A DNA stretch of 19,556 nucleotides, from positions 1 through 19,556 of the forward strand of contig JAHFJK010000008.1 of NCBI GenBank assembly GCA_023245915.1, in the 5' to 3' direction. This stretch comes from Candidatus Doudnabacteria bacterium (lineage in GTDB: Bacteria > Patescibacteriota > Doudnabacteria > UBA920). The translations under genes and the position numbers were made by a program. A model generated the notes under the pieces. It searched no databases. It was not told the origin of the DNA and worked only from the letters and a program-made list of their open reading frames with translations. Positions 6,638 through 11,955 of this stretch are shown here, in pieces (within the stretch, counting starts at the first letter, position 1; each line of letters opens with the position of its first letter).

Positions 6638-6670
6638 TTTAGTATTTAGATTCTTTCGTATTTAGTAGAG
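6638..6670. repeat. Right 33-bp inverted repeat around the GxxExxY gene
   Basis: The arm begins TTTAGTATTTAGATTCTTTC and ends GTATTTAGTAGAG. It is the reverse complement of 6198-6230 with four mismatches, and lies between the atpF stop and the GxxExxY start. Confidence 0.85.
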
Positions 6671-6673
6671 AAG

Positions 6674-7225
6674 TTATAAGGACTTCAACATTTCTTTTAC
6701 TAACTCCTGGTCCTTCTTTTCATCCAGCTTCCGCCGAATTATTTTCTCTGTTGCCGAAGTTACTAAATCCGCCAGTTCGGACTTTGCCGATGTTAAAGCC
6801 TGGTTTTTTTCCTGCTGAATTTGCGACTTAGCCTGTTCAACCAATTTTGTCTGCTCATCTTTGGCTTGGAGTAATATAACGTCTTTGGTTTTCACTGCCT
6901 CATTTTGCGCTTTACTTATTATTACGCTGGCTTCGTGCCTGGTGTTAACCATCTGTTCGGCTTTCCATTTTTCAAAGTCCTGTTTTTCTTTGGTAACATG
7001 CTCGGCGTCGCGCATGGACTTCTCTATTTTTTCCGTCCGCTCTGTTAATTTTTTTGCCACAGGCGTAAACACCCATTTCCATAAAATTAAAAGGACGATG
7101 GAAAAAGTAATCAATTGGCCAATAAAATAAGTCAGGTTAAGGCCGAGAGTAGCCGCTACTCCACCGGTTTGGACTTCTTCCGCGGCATAGGCAATGGGGA
7201 TTAAAATTTCCGAATTAAAAATCAT
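6674..7225 (-). CDS. atpF: F-type ATP synthase subunit b
   Basis: Subunit b forms the peripheral stalk that holds F1 still against the turning c ring. The 183-residue product has a short N-terminal stretch ending AYAAEE, one membrane helix at about residues 29-50 (LTYFIGQLITFSIVLLILWK), then a long charged coiled coil to the end (KLTERTEKIEKSMRDAEH onward), the expected b architecture. Only one b gene is visible, so a b2 homodimer is likely. It is separated from atpE by a 148-nt spacer with a gene-free inverted repeat, and from atpH by the GxxExxY element. The ATG at 7225 gives a normal N-terminus; a later internal start would lose the extracytoplasmic segment. Confidence 0.95.
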   Translation of the reverse strand: MIFNSEILIPIAYAAEEVQTGGVAATLGLNLTYFIGQLITFSIVLLILWKWVFTPVAKKLTERTEKIEKSMRDAEHVTKEKQDFEKWKAEQMVNTRHEASVIISKAQNEAVKTKDVILLQAKDEQTKLVEQAKSQIQQEKNQALTSAKSELADLVTSATEKIIRRKLDEKKDQELVKEMLKSL

Positions 7226-7235
7226 ATTATATTTT

Positions 7236-7316
7236 CTCTACCAAATACTAAATTATCTAAATACGAAAAGTGCCGTTCTTAGATTTAGTATTTAGATTCT
7301 TTCGCATTTAGTAGAA
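7236..7316. repeat. Gene-free hairpin copy of the GxxExxY inverted repeat
   Basis: The left arm is 7236-7268, the right arm 7284-7316, with only 15 nt between them. The arms are nearly the same sequences that flank the GxxExxY gene 650-1000 nt away. Transcribed, this gives a long hairpin between the atpE and atpF cistrons. It looks like a non-autonomous version of the same element. Confidence 0.85.
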
Positions 7317-7373
7317 GCTTGTCTAATTAAGTTGTAAATCCAGGAGGAGTAAAACTCCCCGAGGAACTAAAAC

Positions 7374-7592
7374 TTAAAGCGTGAATGTTACGACAAGCGC
7401 ATAAATAGCAATAGCTTCGGCAAAAGCCATACCCAAAAGCAGCGGTACGAACAGTTTGTCCGCGCTTTCCGGGTTGCGGCCAATGCTTTCCATGGCTTTG
7501 CTGGCGGTTTTGCCAATGGCGATGGCCGGGGCGGCGCCACCAATGGCAATTGCCCCGGCTTTAGCCAAAAGCTTCATTGTTTCTGCATCCAT
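7374..7592 (-). CDS. atpE: F-type ATP synthase subunit c
   Basis: Subunit c forms the ion-carrying rotor ring in the membrane. The 72 residues make two helices joined by the polar loop RNPES (residues 39-43). The essential carboxylate is E59 in MAFAEAIAIYALVV. The usual sodium ligands next to it (Ser/Thr after Glu) are absent, which points to proton coupling. The helix-1 glycine motif is altered: A21-x-A23-x-A25-x-G27 where most rings have GxGxGxG. A proline (P22) sits in helix 1, and helix 2 lacks the proline usual after the carboxylate. A purine-rich site (AAGGAAA) lies about 9 nt before the ATG at 7592. The upstream spacer is filled with repeats. Confidence 0.97.
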   Translation of the reverse strand: MDAETMKLLAKAGAIAIGGAAPAIAIGKTASKAMESIGRNPESADKLFVPLLLGMAFAEAIAIYALVVTFTL

Positions 7593-7610
7593 ACTAATTT
7601 CCTTTCCTTG

Positions 7611-7637
7611 TCCGCCAGAGCTTTGGGCTTCGGCGGA
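7611..7637. repeat. TCCGCC hairpin repeat upstream of atpE
   Basis: TCCGCCAGAGC and GCTTCGGCGGA form an imperfect stem around TTTGG. A related hairpin (CCCGCCGAAGC with a CAGGCGGG end) lies at the 3' end of murI. It is part of a ~290-nt stretch between atpB and atpE that holds no gene. Confidence 0.7.
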
Positions 7638-7717
7638 TTTTCACACCCGGTCGATCTTAATGTGCCATCGTCGGGATGACATCTTATTGTTTTATGTCGC
7701 CTTGTGTGATTAATCTT

Positions 7718-7848
7718 GTCATTCCGGAAATTTTATATTGTATTTAAAATTATCCGGAATCCAGAATCAGGATTATTTCAGAAAGCCTGGTTCTGGATCC
7801 CGCATAATTTGCCTTTGCACTTGCTTTGATGCAAATTTGCGGGATGAC
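7718..7848. repeat. GTCATTCCGG...GGGATGAC repeat, copy 1
   Basis: It opens GTCATTCCGGAAATTTTATA and closes CGGGATGAC. The first ~45 bases match copy 2 at 8812-8913 with very few changes, while the two copies differ toward the other end. Inner GATTCCGGATAA-type words give a nested palindrome. It lies in the atpB-atpE spacer. Confidence 0.8.
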
Positions 7849-7885
7849 ACTGAAATCAAATGTTAATTATCAAAGGTTAAATGCT

Positions 7886-8800
7886 CTAATGCCTAGCCAC
7901 AGCTCCTGCTTGTTGCTGATTTTGCTCACGATGTTCTTCTTCCCCATGCCCGTGAATCTCCGCCGTTGCCATAGTTAAGTATACCAGAGTCAGCATGGCA
8001 AACACAGTCGCTTGCACCGCGCCTACCAGAAGCTCCAGCCCCATAAACGGCAGAGGGATTAAATACGCGCCAAAGCCGCCAATAAGCGACGCTATTACAG
8101 TCAGCAAAACTTCGCCGGCGAAAATGTTGCCAAACAAACGCAAAGACAGGGAAACCATTTTTGCGGCTTCGGAAAAAATTTCTATTAATCCCACAAAAAA
8201 TTCTATGACAGCAGTTAAAATTTTAACAGGATTTAAACTTTTTATTGCGAAGTAGATGTCGCCCAGTTTTATGAATTTATTGGCGTATTTAAAGAAGCCA
8301 ATAGTGAAAATTCCTATTATATGAGAGCCGACTACAGCAAAAACCGCCATTGCTAAAGTCATGTTAAGGTCAGTGTTGGCCGGCCGAAAGAGCGGAATGA
8401 ATTCCGTTCCCTTATGAATGCCGATAGATCCGGTTCCCGGAATAAGGCCCATCCAGTTGGAAACTAAAATAAACAAAAACAGTGTCCCTACGATCGGCAA
8501 AAATTTTAAAGTTTTTTTGCGGTCTTTGGTTACGTTGTCTATTTGAGCCAATATAAATTCCAAAATGCTTTCAAAAAAGTTTAAAACGCCTTTTGGGGCT
8601 TTATCAGCTTTTTCCCCTCTCCTTCTTAGGAGAGGGTCAGGGTGAGGTTGGCCGTAATATTTCTTGATGCCCCGATTTAAAAAAAACGCAAAAATCGCAA
8701 AAAGAATAAGCGCGGCAAAAGAATTGACCATGGTATTGGTAATGGGCAAGGGACCTATTTGAAAAACCTGTTCTGCGCCGAGGGACGGAAGGGGTAGCAT
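7886..8800 (-). CDS. atpB: F-type ATP synthase subunit a with a short repeat insertion
   Basis: Subunit a is the membrane stator with the two half-channels that pass protons to the c ring. The essential arginine is R221 in SLSLRLFGNIFAGEVLL; helix ELLVGAVQATVFAMLTLVYL carries the conserved Gln. The 304 residues hold five to six membrane helices. After the first helix (about 24-43), residues 51-67 (QPHPDPLLRRRGEKADK) are not family sequence; their DNA is a hairpin with CCCTCTCCT and AGGAGAGGG arms at 8615-8636. The C-terminus is unusually rich in His, Glu and Gln (EIHGHGEEEHREQNQQQ). It follows the atpI-like gene after a 121-nt repeat spacer. Confidence 0.97.
   Translation of the reverse strand: MLPLPSLGAEQVFQIGPLPITNTMVNSFAALILFAIFAFFLNRGIKKYYGQPHPDPLLRRRGEKADKAPKGVLNFFESILEFILAQIDNVTKDRKKTLKFLPIVGTLFLFILVSNWMGLIPGTGSIGIHKGTEFIPLFRPANTDLNMTLAMAVFAVVGSHIIGIFTIGFFKYANKFIKLGDIYFAIKSLNPVKILTAVIEFFVGLIEIFSEAAKMVSLSLRLFGNIFAGEVLLTVIASLIGGFGAYLIPLPFMGLELLVGAVQATVFAMLTLVYLTMATAEIHGHGEEEHREQNQQQAGAVARH
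8615..8636. repeat. CCCTCTCC hairpin inside atpB
   Basis: Perfect 9-bp arms CCCTCTCCT (8615-8623) and AGGAGAGGG (8628-8636) close a 4-nt loop. In frame they encode part of the HPDPLLRRRGE segment of subunit a. The same stem type occurs inside murI at 11529-11551. Confidence 0.85.
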
Positions 8801-8811
8801 ATTTGTTTTGT

Positions 8812-8913
8812 GTCATTCCGGAAATTTTATATTGCTATTAAAATTATCCGGAATCTATTCTTAAAGCTGGATCTCCGCTTTCCTGCCTACCGCAGGCAGG
8901 CGCGGGGATGACA
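8812..8913. repeat. GTCATTCCGG...GGGATGAC repeat, copy 2
   Basis: It opens exactly like copy 1 (7718-7848) and ends GGGGATGAC. The right half differs and contains a CCTGCCTACCGCAGGCAGG palindrome, a word related to the CCTGCCTGCCGGCAGGCAGG blocks at 10708 and 14223. It fills the gap between the atpI-like gene and atpB. Confidence 0.8.
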
Positions 8914-8921
8914 CATAAGTG

Positions 8922-9206
8922 TCACTTAAGCATATTTTTAACTTCTAAAATCTTCCTATAAATCATATAACTGCTTAAACCAATAGCTAATAAAATTCCT
9001 ATAATGACATAAAAATGATTATTGGTTTTTGTGTCCAACCATTTGCCTGCGTAAACGAAAGCAATTAATGGTAGAGCGATAATGAGGGCGAACTCGATTC
9101 CGAGTTCAAACAACATAAAATATATCGCCGGCTTTTTTCCGCCAGAGGAGGTCCCACCTTCGGCGGGAGCATCTGGATTTTTTACTTTTTGCTCATTTTC
9201 TAACAT
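8922..9206 (-). CDS. AtpI/AtpZ-like protein heading the ATP synthase operon
   Basis: This 94-residue protein has two membrane helices (about 33-54 and 65-84) joined by YAGKWLDTKTNNH. The layout and the G-K-W-L-D words fit the small AtpI/AtpZ family that often precedes atpB and is thought to help assemble the c ring or move Mg2+; the exact subfamily is uncertain. I start it at the ATG at 9206, not the upstream ATG at 9284, because a consensus promoter covers 9245-9217 and would transcribe only from about 9209. The longer frame would also run through a palindromic repeat. Residues ~14-23 (PAEGGTSSGG) come from a TCCGCC-type palindrome at 9138-9168, related to the one inside atpD. Confidence 0.82.
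   Translation of the reverse strand: MLENEQKVKNPDAPAEGGTSSGGKKPAIYFMLFELGIEFALIIALPLIAFVYAGKWLDTKTNNHFYVIIGILLAIGLSSYMIYRKILEVKNMLK
9138..9168. repeat. Palindromic repeat inside the atpI-like gene
   Basis: The 31-bp block begins TCCGCCAGAGGAGG and ends CACCTTCGGCGGGA. Laid without gaps on the atpD block at 1067-1097 it agrees at 23 of 31 positions. Both are read in the same frame, giving AEGGTSSGG here and ADGGPASGG in atpD. Confidence 0.75.
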
Positions 9207-9216
9207 GAACGCGATA

Positions 9217-9245
9217 ATTCTATTTAAATAAGCACAATTTGTCAA
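9217..9245 (-). promoter_or_regulatory. Sigma70-type promoter of the ATP synthase operon
   Basis: On the minus strand the -35 is a perfect TTGACA (9245-9240), the spacer is 17 bp and the -10 is TAGAAT (9222-9217). The start codon ATG begins only 10 bases after the -10 box, so the transcript should start about 3-5 nt before the ATG or on it. The mRNA would be leaderless or nearly so. Confidence 0.8.
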
Positions 9246-9280
9246 GGCTGGCTGTTTTTGCTGCTCTTGACATCTGCGTA

Positions 9281-9363
9281 GCATTGCGAGCGTAGCGAAG
9301 CAATCTTAACTCAGGAAATAGATTGCTTCGTCCCCCTCGACTACGCTTGGGGTCCTCGCATGC
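9281..9363. repeat. GCATTGCGAG palindromic repeat between Nudix and ATPase genes
   Basis: The ends are GCATTGCGAGCGTAGCGAAG and CTACGCTTGGGGTCCTCGCATGC, with inner arms CAATCT and AGATTGCTTCG. It is the same family as the 83-bp block inside atpG. It fills the space from just upstream of the operon promoter to the Nudix stop codon and could serve as a weak transcription boundary. Confidence 0.8.
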
Positions 9364-9918
9364 TTACCCAAAAATCACTTTCTTCAAATATTTGTTATAC
9401 TTTGGGTCAAGCCTGGCCTTGTACATATCTATTAATGAAAAATGAAGGCTGCTTGGGTGGGTGTCGGAAAGTTTTAAGTAGTCCTCAAAAGAAATTAGCT
9501 GCACTTTAATTTTTTCTCCTGAATCAAGTTTTTGTTCAGAAACCTTTCCGCAGTCACGGGCAACATAAAAATAAATTGTTGACATAACCTTGCCTGGTGG
9601 TTGTTCTTTTTTCCAAAGAAAGAATTTTTTCGCAACCATTCCGGTTTCTTCCAGCAATTCCCGCTTTGCGGCAAGACCAGGTTTTTCCCCAGGGATATCC
9701 ATCCTTCCCGAAGGCGTGCAATAAAACCAGCCGGTGTCCGGTTGTTTTTGTTTTAAGATGACGACCTTATTTTTAACAGTGGCGATGATAATTACAGTGT
9801 CCTGCCTTTTGACTCTTTCAAAAATTTTGTAAGAGCCGTCAAACATTTTCTGCCGCCACTGGTAAACGTCAAAAATTTTTCCTCTAAAGACTCTTTTTGC
9901 GGTTTTGGGAAGGATCAT
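9364..9918 (-). CDS. Nudix hydrolase (ADP-ribose pyrophosphatase-like)
   Basis: The 184-residue protein carries a Nudix box in GRMDIPGE...RELLEETGM at residues 71-94, where the glutamates bind Mg2+ and the enzyme splits a nucleoside diphosphate linked to another group. Spacing between the first Gly and the first Glu is one residue longer than the textbook box, a small deviation. The N-terminal strand pattern (VFRGKIFDVYQW, then YKIFERVKRQDTVIIIA) resembles ADP-ribose pyrophosphatase-type members, so housecleaning of ADP-ribose or a similar sugar nucleotide is plausible, but the substrate cannot be read from sequence. It starts 3 nt after the stop of the membrane-anchored protein upstream, suggesting one transcript. 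Confidence 0.9.
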   Translation of the reverse strand: MILPKTAKRVFRGKIFDVYQWRQKMFDGSYKIFERVKRQDTVIIIATVKNKVVILKQKQPDTGWFYCTPSGRMDIPGEKPGLAAKRELLEETGMVAKKFFLWKKEQPPGKVMSTIYFYVARDCGKVSEQKLDSGEKIKVQLISFEDYLKLSDTHPSSLHFSLIDMYKARLDPKYNKYLKKVIFG

Positions 9919-9921
9919 AAG

Positions 9922-10638
9922 CTAATTTATTAACTCCCCGCTATTGAAATCAAACTTATATACTTTGTTAATCTTAAGCTGGTTATCGGCATTAAATGTT
10001 TTTATACCAAAGGTTGCAAGGTTTTTTTCTTGGTCAAAACTACAACTAATCTGTGGCAAAAACGATTTTGAGAAACCCGGAACTTGTTTTAATAAGTCCA
10101 GTTTAATTTTAAATTCAGGCAATTCGTAAACCCTAGCGACATAATCACCGCTAAAATCGTCAGAGTTGCAAAAGAAATATAGTTTTTCTTGAGCATTAAA
10201 TTCACCATGGCCTCCGCCATTGTCATTTCGAAATGCCAGTTTTTTGTTTTTTATATCGTAAACTCTTAGCTCTGAATTTTCGTAGCCTCCAACAGTGTAT
10301 TGAAGATAGTTTCCTATTTGTGAAAATTGCAATTTAAAAAAATTTTGAGTATGTAGAGCCCTTTCGTACTCGTCAGGACTTTGAGTGTCATTAGGGACCG
10401 AGTCGGCAATAGTTTCTATTCCGTTTTGATTGATTACAATAACATTCTTATTGTCCCTAGTTGATGTGTAGGCTGAAATATTGCCATGGACAATGATTCC
10501 TTGATTTTTTATCAAATTGTCAGGGGTCTTAATATCGGATTTTTTTCTTGCCGCAAGCCAGCCAGTAAAACTTGCAATCAAAACTAAAATAAGTACACCA
10601 ATAACTATTCTGGCACGAGATTTTGTTTGTATTTGCAT
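9922..10638 (-). CDS. Membrane-anchored protein of unknown function
   Basis: I do not recognise the family. The 238 residues start with a positive stretch (MQIQTKSRAR) and one membrane helix (about 11-29, VIGVLILVLIASFTGWLAA), then a ~200-residue extracytoplasmic part. That part is beta-rich with repeated strand-turn patterns (SELRVYDIKNKKLAFRN, ARVYELPEFKIKL, NKVYKFDFNSGEL), which reads like a partial beta-propeller or solute-sensing sandwich; this is inference. There is no lipobox Cys after the helix. The Nudix gene follows 3 nt later. The region upstream holds repeats and the tRNA rather than a clear promoter. Confidence 0.78.
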   Translation of the reverse strand: MQIQTKSRARIVIGVLILVLIASFTGWLAARKKSDIKTPDNLIKNQGIIVHGNISAYTSTRDNKNVIVINQNGIETIADSVPNDTQSPDEYERALHTQNFFKLQFSQIGNYLQYTVGGYENSELRVYDIKNKKLAFRNDNGGGHGEFNAQEKLYFFCNSDDFSGDYVARVYELPEFKIKLDLLKQVPGFSKSFLPQISCSFDQEKNLATFGIKTFNADNQLKINKVYKFDFNSGELIN

Positions 10639-10674
10639 TTGATTAGTTTACTTATTAAATGGAGCCGGCTGTCG

Positions 10675-10800
10675 GACCCCGTACAACAACTTCCTTGTTT
10701 ACGGGGCAGGCTTCCTGCCTGCCGGCAGGCAGGGAACCCGCAACCCCTATAGTACGAAACTTCGTTTGACTACGGGGCAAAAGCCTGTGGTTTATTTACC
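10675..10800. repeat. Repeat cluster between tRNA-Thr and the membrane protein
   Basis: Three palindromes lie together: ACCCCGTACAACAA with TTGTTTACGGGG, the perfect CCTGCCTGCCGGCAGGCAGG core at 10712-10731, and CCCCTATAGTACGAAAC with TTCGTTTGACTACGGGG. No reading frame crosses it. With the tRNA it accounts for the gene-poor 340-nt stretch 10639-10978. Confidence 0.75.
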
Positions 10801-10810
10801 CCGTCACTTA

Positions 10811-10886
10811 TGGAGCCGAAGGTGGGACTTGAACCCACAACCTATGGTTTACGATACCATTGCTCTGCCAGTTGAGCTACTTCGGC
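10811..10886 (-). tRNA. tRNA-Thr (anticodon CGT)
   Basis: The minus strand folds as a full cloverleaf: acceptor GCCGAAG with CTTCGGC (7 perfect pairs), D stem GCTC with GAGC, anticodon stem ATGGT with ACCAT, loop ATCGTAA, and T arm GTGGG-TTCAAGT-CCCAC. Loop position 34-36 is CGT, which reads the Thr codon ACG. The discriminator is T and the CCA tail is encoded (10813-10811). Total 76 nt with no variable-arm extension. Confidence 0.96.
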
Positions 10887-10912
10887 AGAAAATATAAGTG
10901 AAAGAGCGGTTT

Positions 10913-10996
10913 ATCCGACTTCGCTAAAGCTACGTCGGACTTTCAGCGATACCGTTGCGGCATTTACCCGCCGAAGCTTTAGCGCAGGCGGGCCAG
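10913..10996. repeat. Two hairpin repeats at the murI end
   Basis: ATCCGACTTCGCTAAAGC with TACGTCGGA (about 10914-10939) and CCCGCCGAAGCTTTAGC with GCAGGCGGG (10967-10992) are two members of one hairpin type. The second overlaps the murI 3' end, and the murI stop codon TAA is the GCTAAAGC word of the repeat. Confidence 0.75.
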
Positions 10997-11872
10997 ATGA
11001 GCTAAGCCGGCGTGGATCACAGATACATTCATACACGACTGTATGAATGTATCAATATTTACCAGTTTAAAGTCAGTCTTCTTCCCAAGCAGCCTTTTTG
11101 CCACGGCTTCAAAATTCTTTCCCATTTTGGTGACAAAAAATTGGCGCTGATGATTTTTTGTCAGCTGGTAAGAAATTTCGGAATGGCGTTTTAAATAATT
11201 CGCCAGCTTGTTTGGAATAATTTCATCCTGACTAACTATCGCTACCTTTGGGCCAAGGATTCTCTTTGCCGCTTTTTTTAAAATCGGGTAATGCGTACAA
11301 CCTAAAATTAGTGCCTCAATCCCCTGTTTCTGCAGGGGTTTCAAGTACAATTTTAACCTATTTTCCGCCTTGGGTAAAGCGTTTTGCTCAATCAAGCGCA
11401 CTAAATCAGGCGTTGCCAGCTCATAAATTTTTGCTTTGTGATTAATCTTTTGCAGCTCTTTTTTATAAATATGCGAGCTAATTGTGGCTTTTGTGCCTAT
11501 AACGCCGATTTTTAACCTCTCCCTTAATCCCTCTCCATGAATTGGAGAGGGAAATATAGATTCCAGGGTTGGGATAATTACACCTAAAACTCTCCTGTCT
11601 GGATATTTTTTTGGCAAATACTGCTGCTGAATTTTACGCAAAGCCAAAGCTGACGATGTATTGCAGGCGACAATTATCAGCTGACAATCATTAGCAAATA
11701 AAAAATCAACCGCTTTTTGTGTATAGCGGTAAATTTTTTCTGGGCGTTTTTCCCCGTAAGGAAGATTTTTTGTATCGCCCAAATATATATAATCGTAGGC
11801 CGGCAGTTCTTTCATTATCGCTTTAGCGATAATCAGCCCGCCCAGGCCAGAGTCAAAAATCCCAATTTTCAT
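10979..11872 (-). CDS. murI: Glutamate racemase
   Basis: This enzyme turns L-glutamate into D-glutamate for peptidoglycan. Family marks are clear: IFDSGLGG at residues 5-12, VACNTSSA with catalytic C70, and GCTHYP with catalytic C192 and H194. At 297 residues it is somewhat long. Residues ~107-118 (FPSPIHGEGLRE) come from a CCCTCTCC hairpin at 11529-11551 inserted between a helix and the KIGVIGTKATI strand. The last ~22 residues are repeat-derived too: they cross a perfect 14-bp hairpin (11022-11053) and end in the CCCGCC repeat that gives the stop. The catalytic core is complete, so it should be active. It starts 83 nt after the gene for the large pseudopilin-module protein. Confidence 0.96.
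   Translation of the reverse strand: MKIGIFDSGLGGLIIAKAIMKELPAYDYIYLGDTKNLPYGEKRPEKIYRYTQKAVDFLFANDCQLIIVACNTSSALALRKIQQQYLPKKYPDRRVLGVIIPTLESIFPSPIHGEGLRERLKIGVIGTKATISSHIYKKELQKINHKAKIYELATPDLVRLIEQNALPKAENRLKLYLKPLQKQGIEALILGCTHYPILKKAAKRILGPKVAIVSQDEIIPNKLANYLKRHSEISYQLTKNHQRQFFVTKMGKNFEAVAKRLLGKKTDFKLVNIDTFIQSCMNVSVIHAGLAHLARLR
11022..11053. repeat. Perfect 14-bp hairpin in the murI 3' end
   Basis: Arms GATACATTCATACA (11022-11035) and TGTATGAATGTATC (11040-11053) are perfectly complementary with a CGAC loop. It is in the coding region and encodes the ...DTFIQSCMNVSVIH... tail of the racemase. It is AT-rich, unlike the other palindromes here. Confidence 0.9.
11529..11551. repeat. CCCTCTCC hairpin inside murI
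   Basis: Perfect 9-bp arms CCCTCTCCA and TGGAGAGGG close a 5-nt loop. In frame it encodes the FPSPIHGEG segment of the racemase. It is the same stem as the one inside atpB. Confidence 0.85.
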
Positions 11873-11955
11873 AACTATGTCGAATCAACGAATGACAGCA
11901 AATACACTAACCTTTCACTGAATTCAGATCCTCTGTGTCACCAGCAATCGCAAAT

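Noticed and set aside
7374..7592. Sodium-coupled c ring
   Set aside because: The residues after the essential Glu are Ala-Ile-Ala, not the Ser/Thr-containing pattern of sodium-binding rings.
9207..9284. Longer start for the atpI-like gene at 9284
   Set aside because: A consensus promoter lies inside that extension and would begin transcription after it, and the extension reads through a palindromic repeat.
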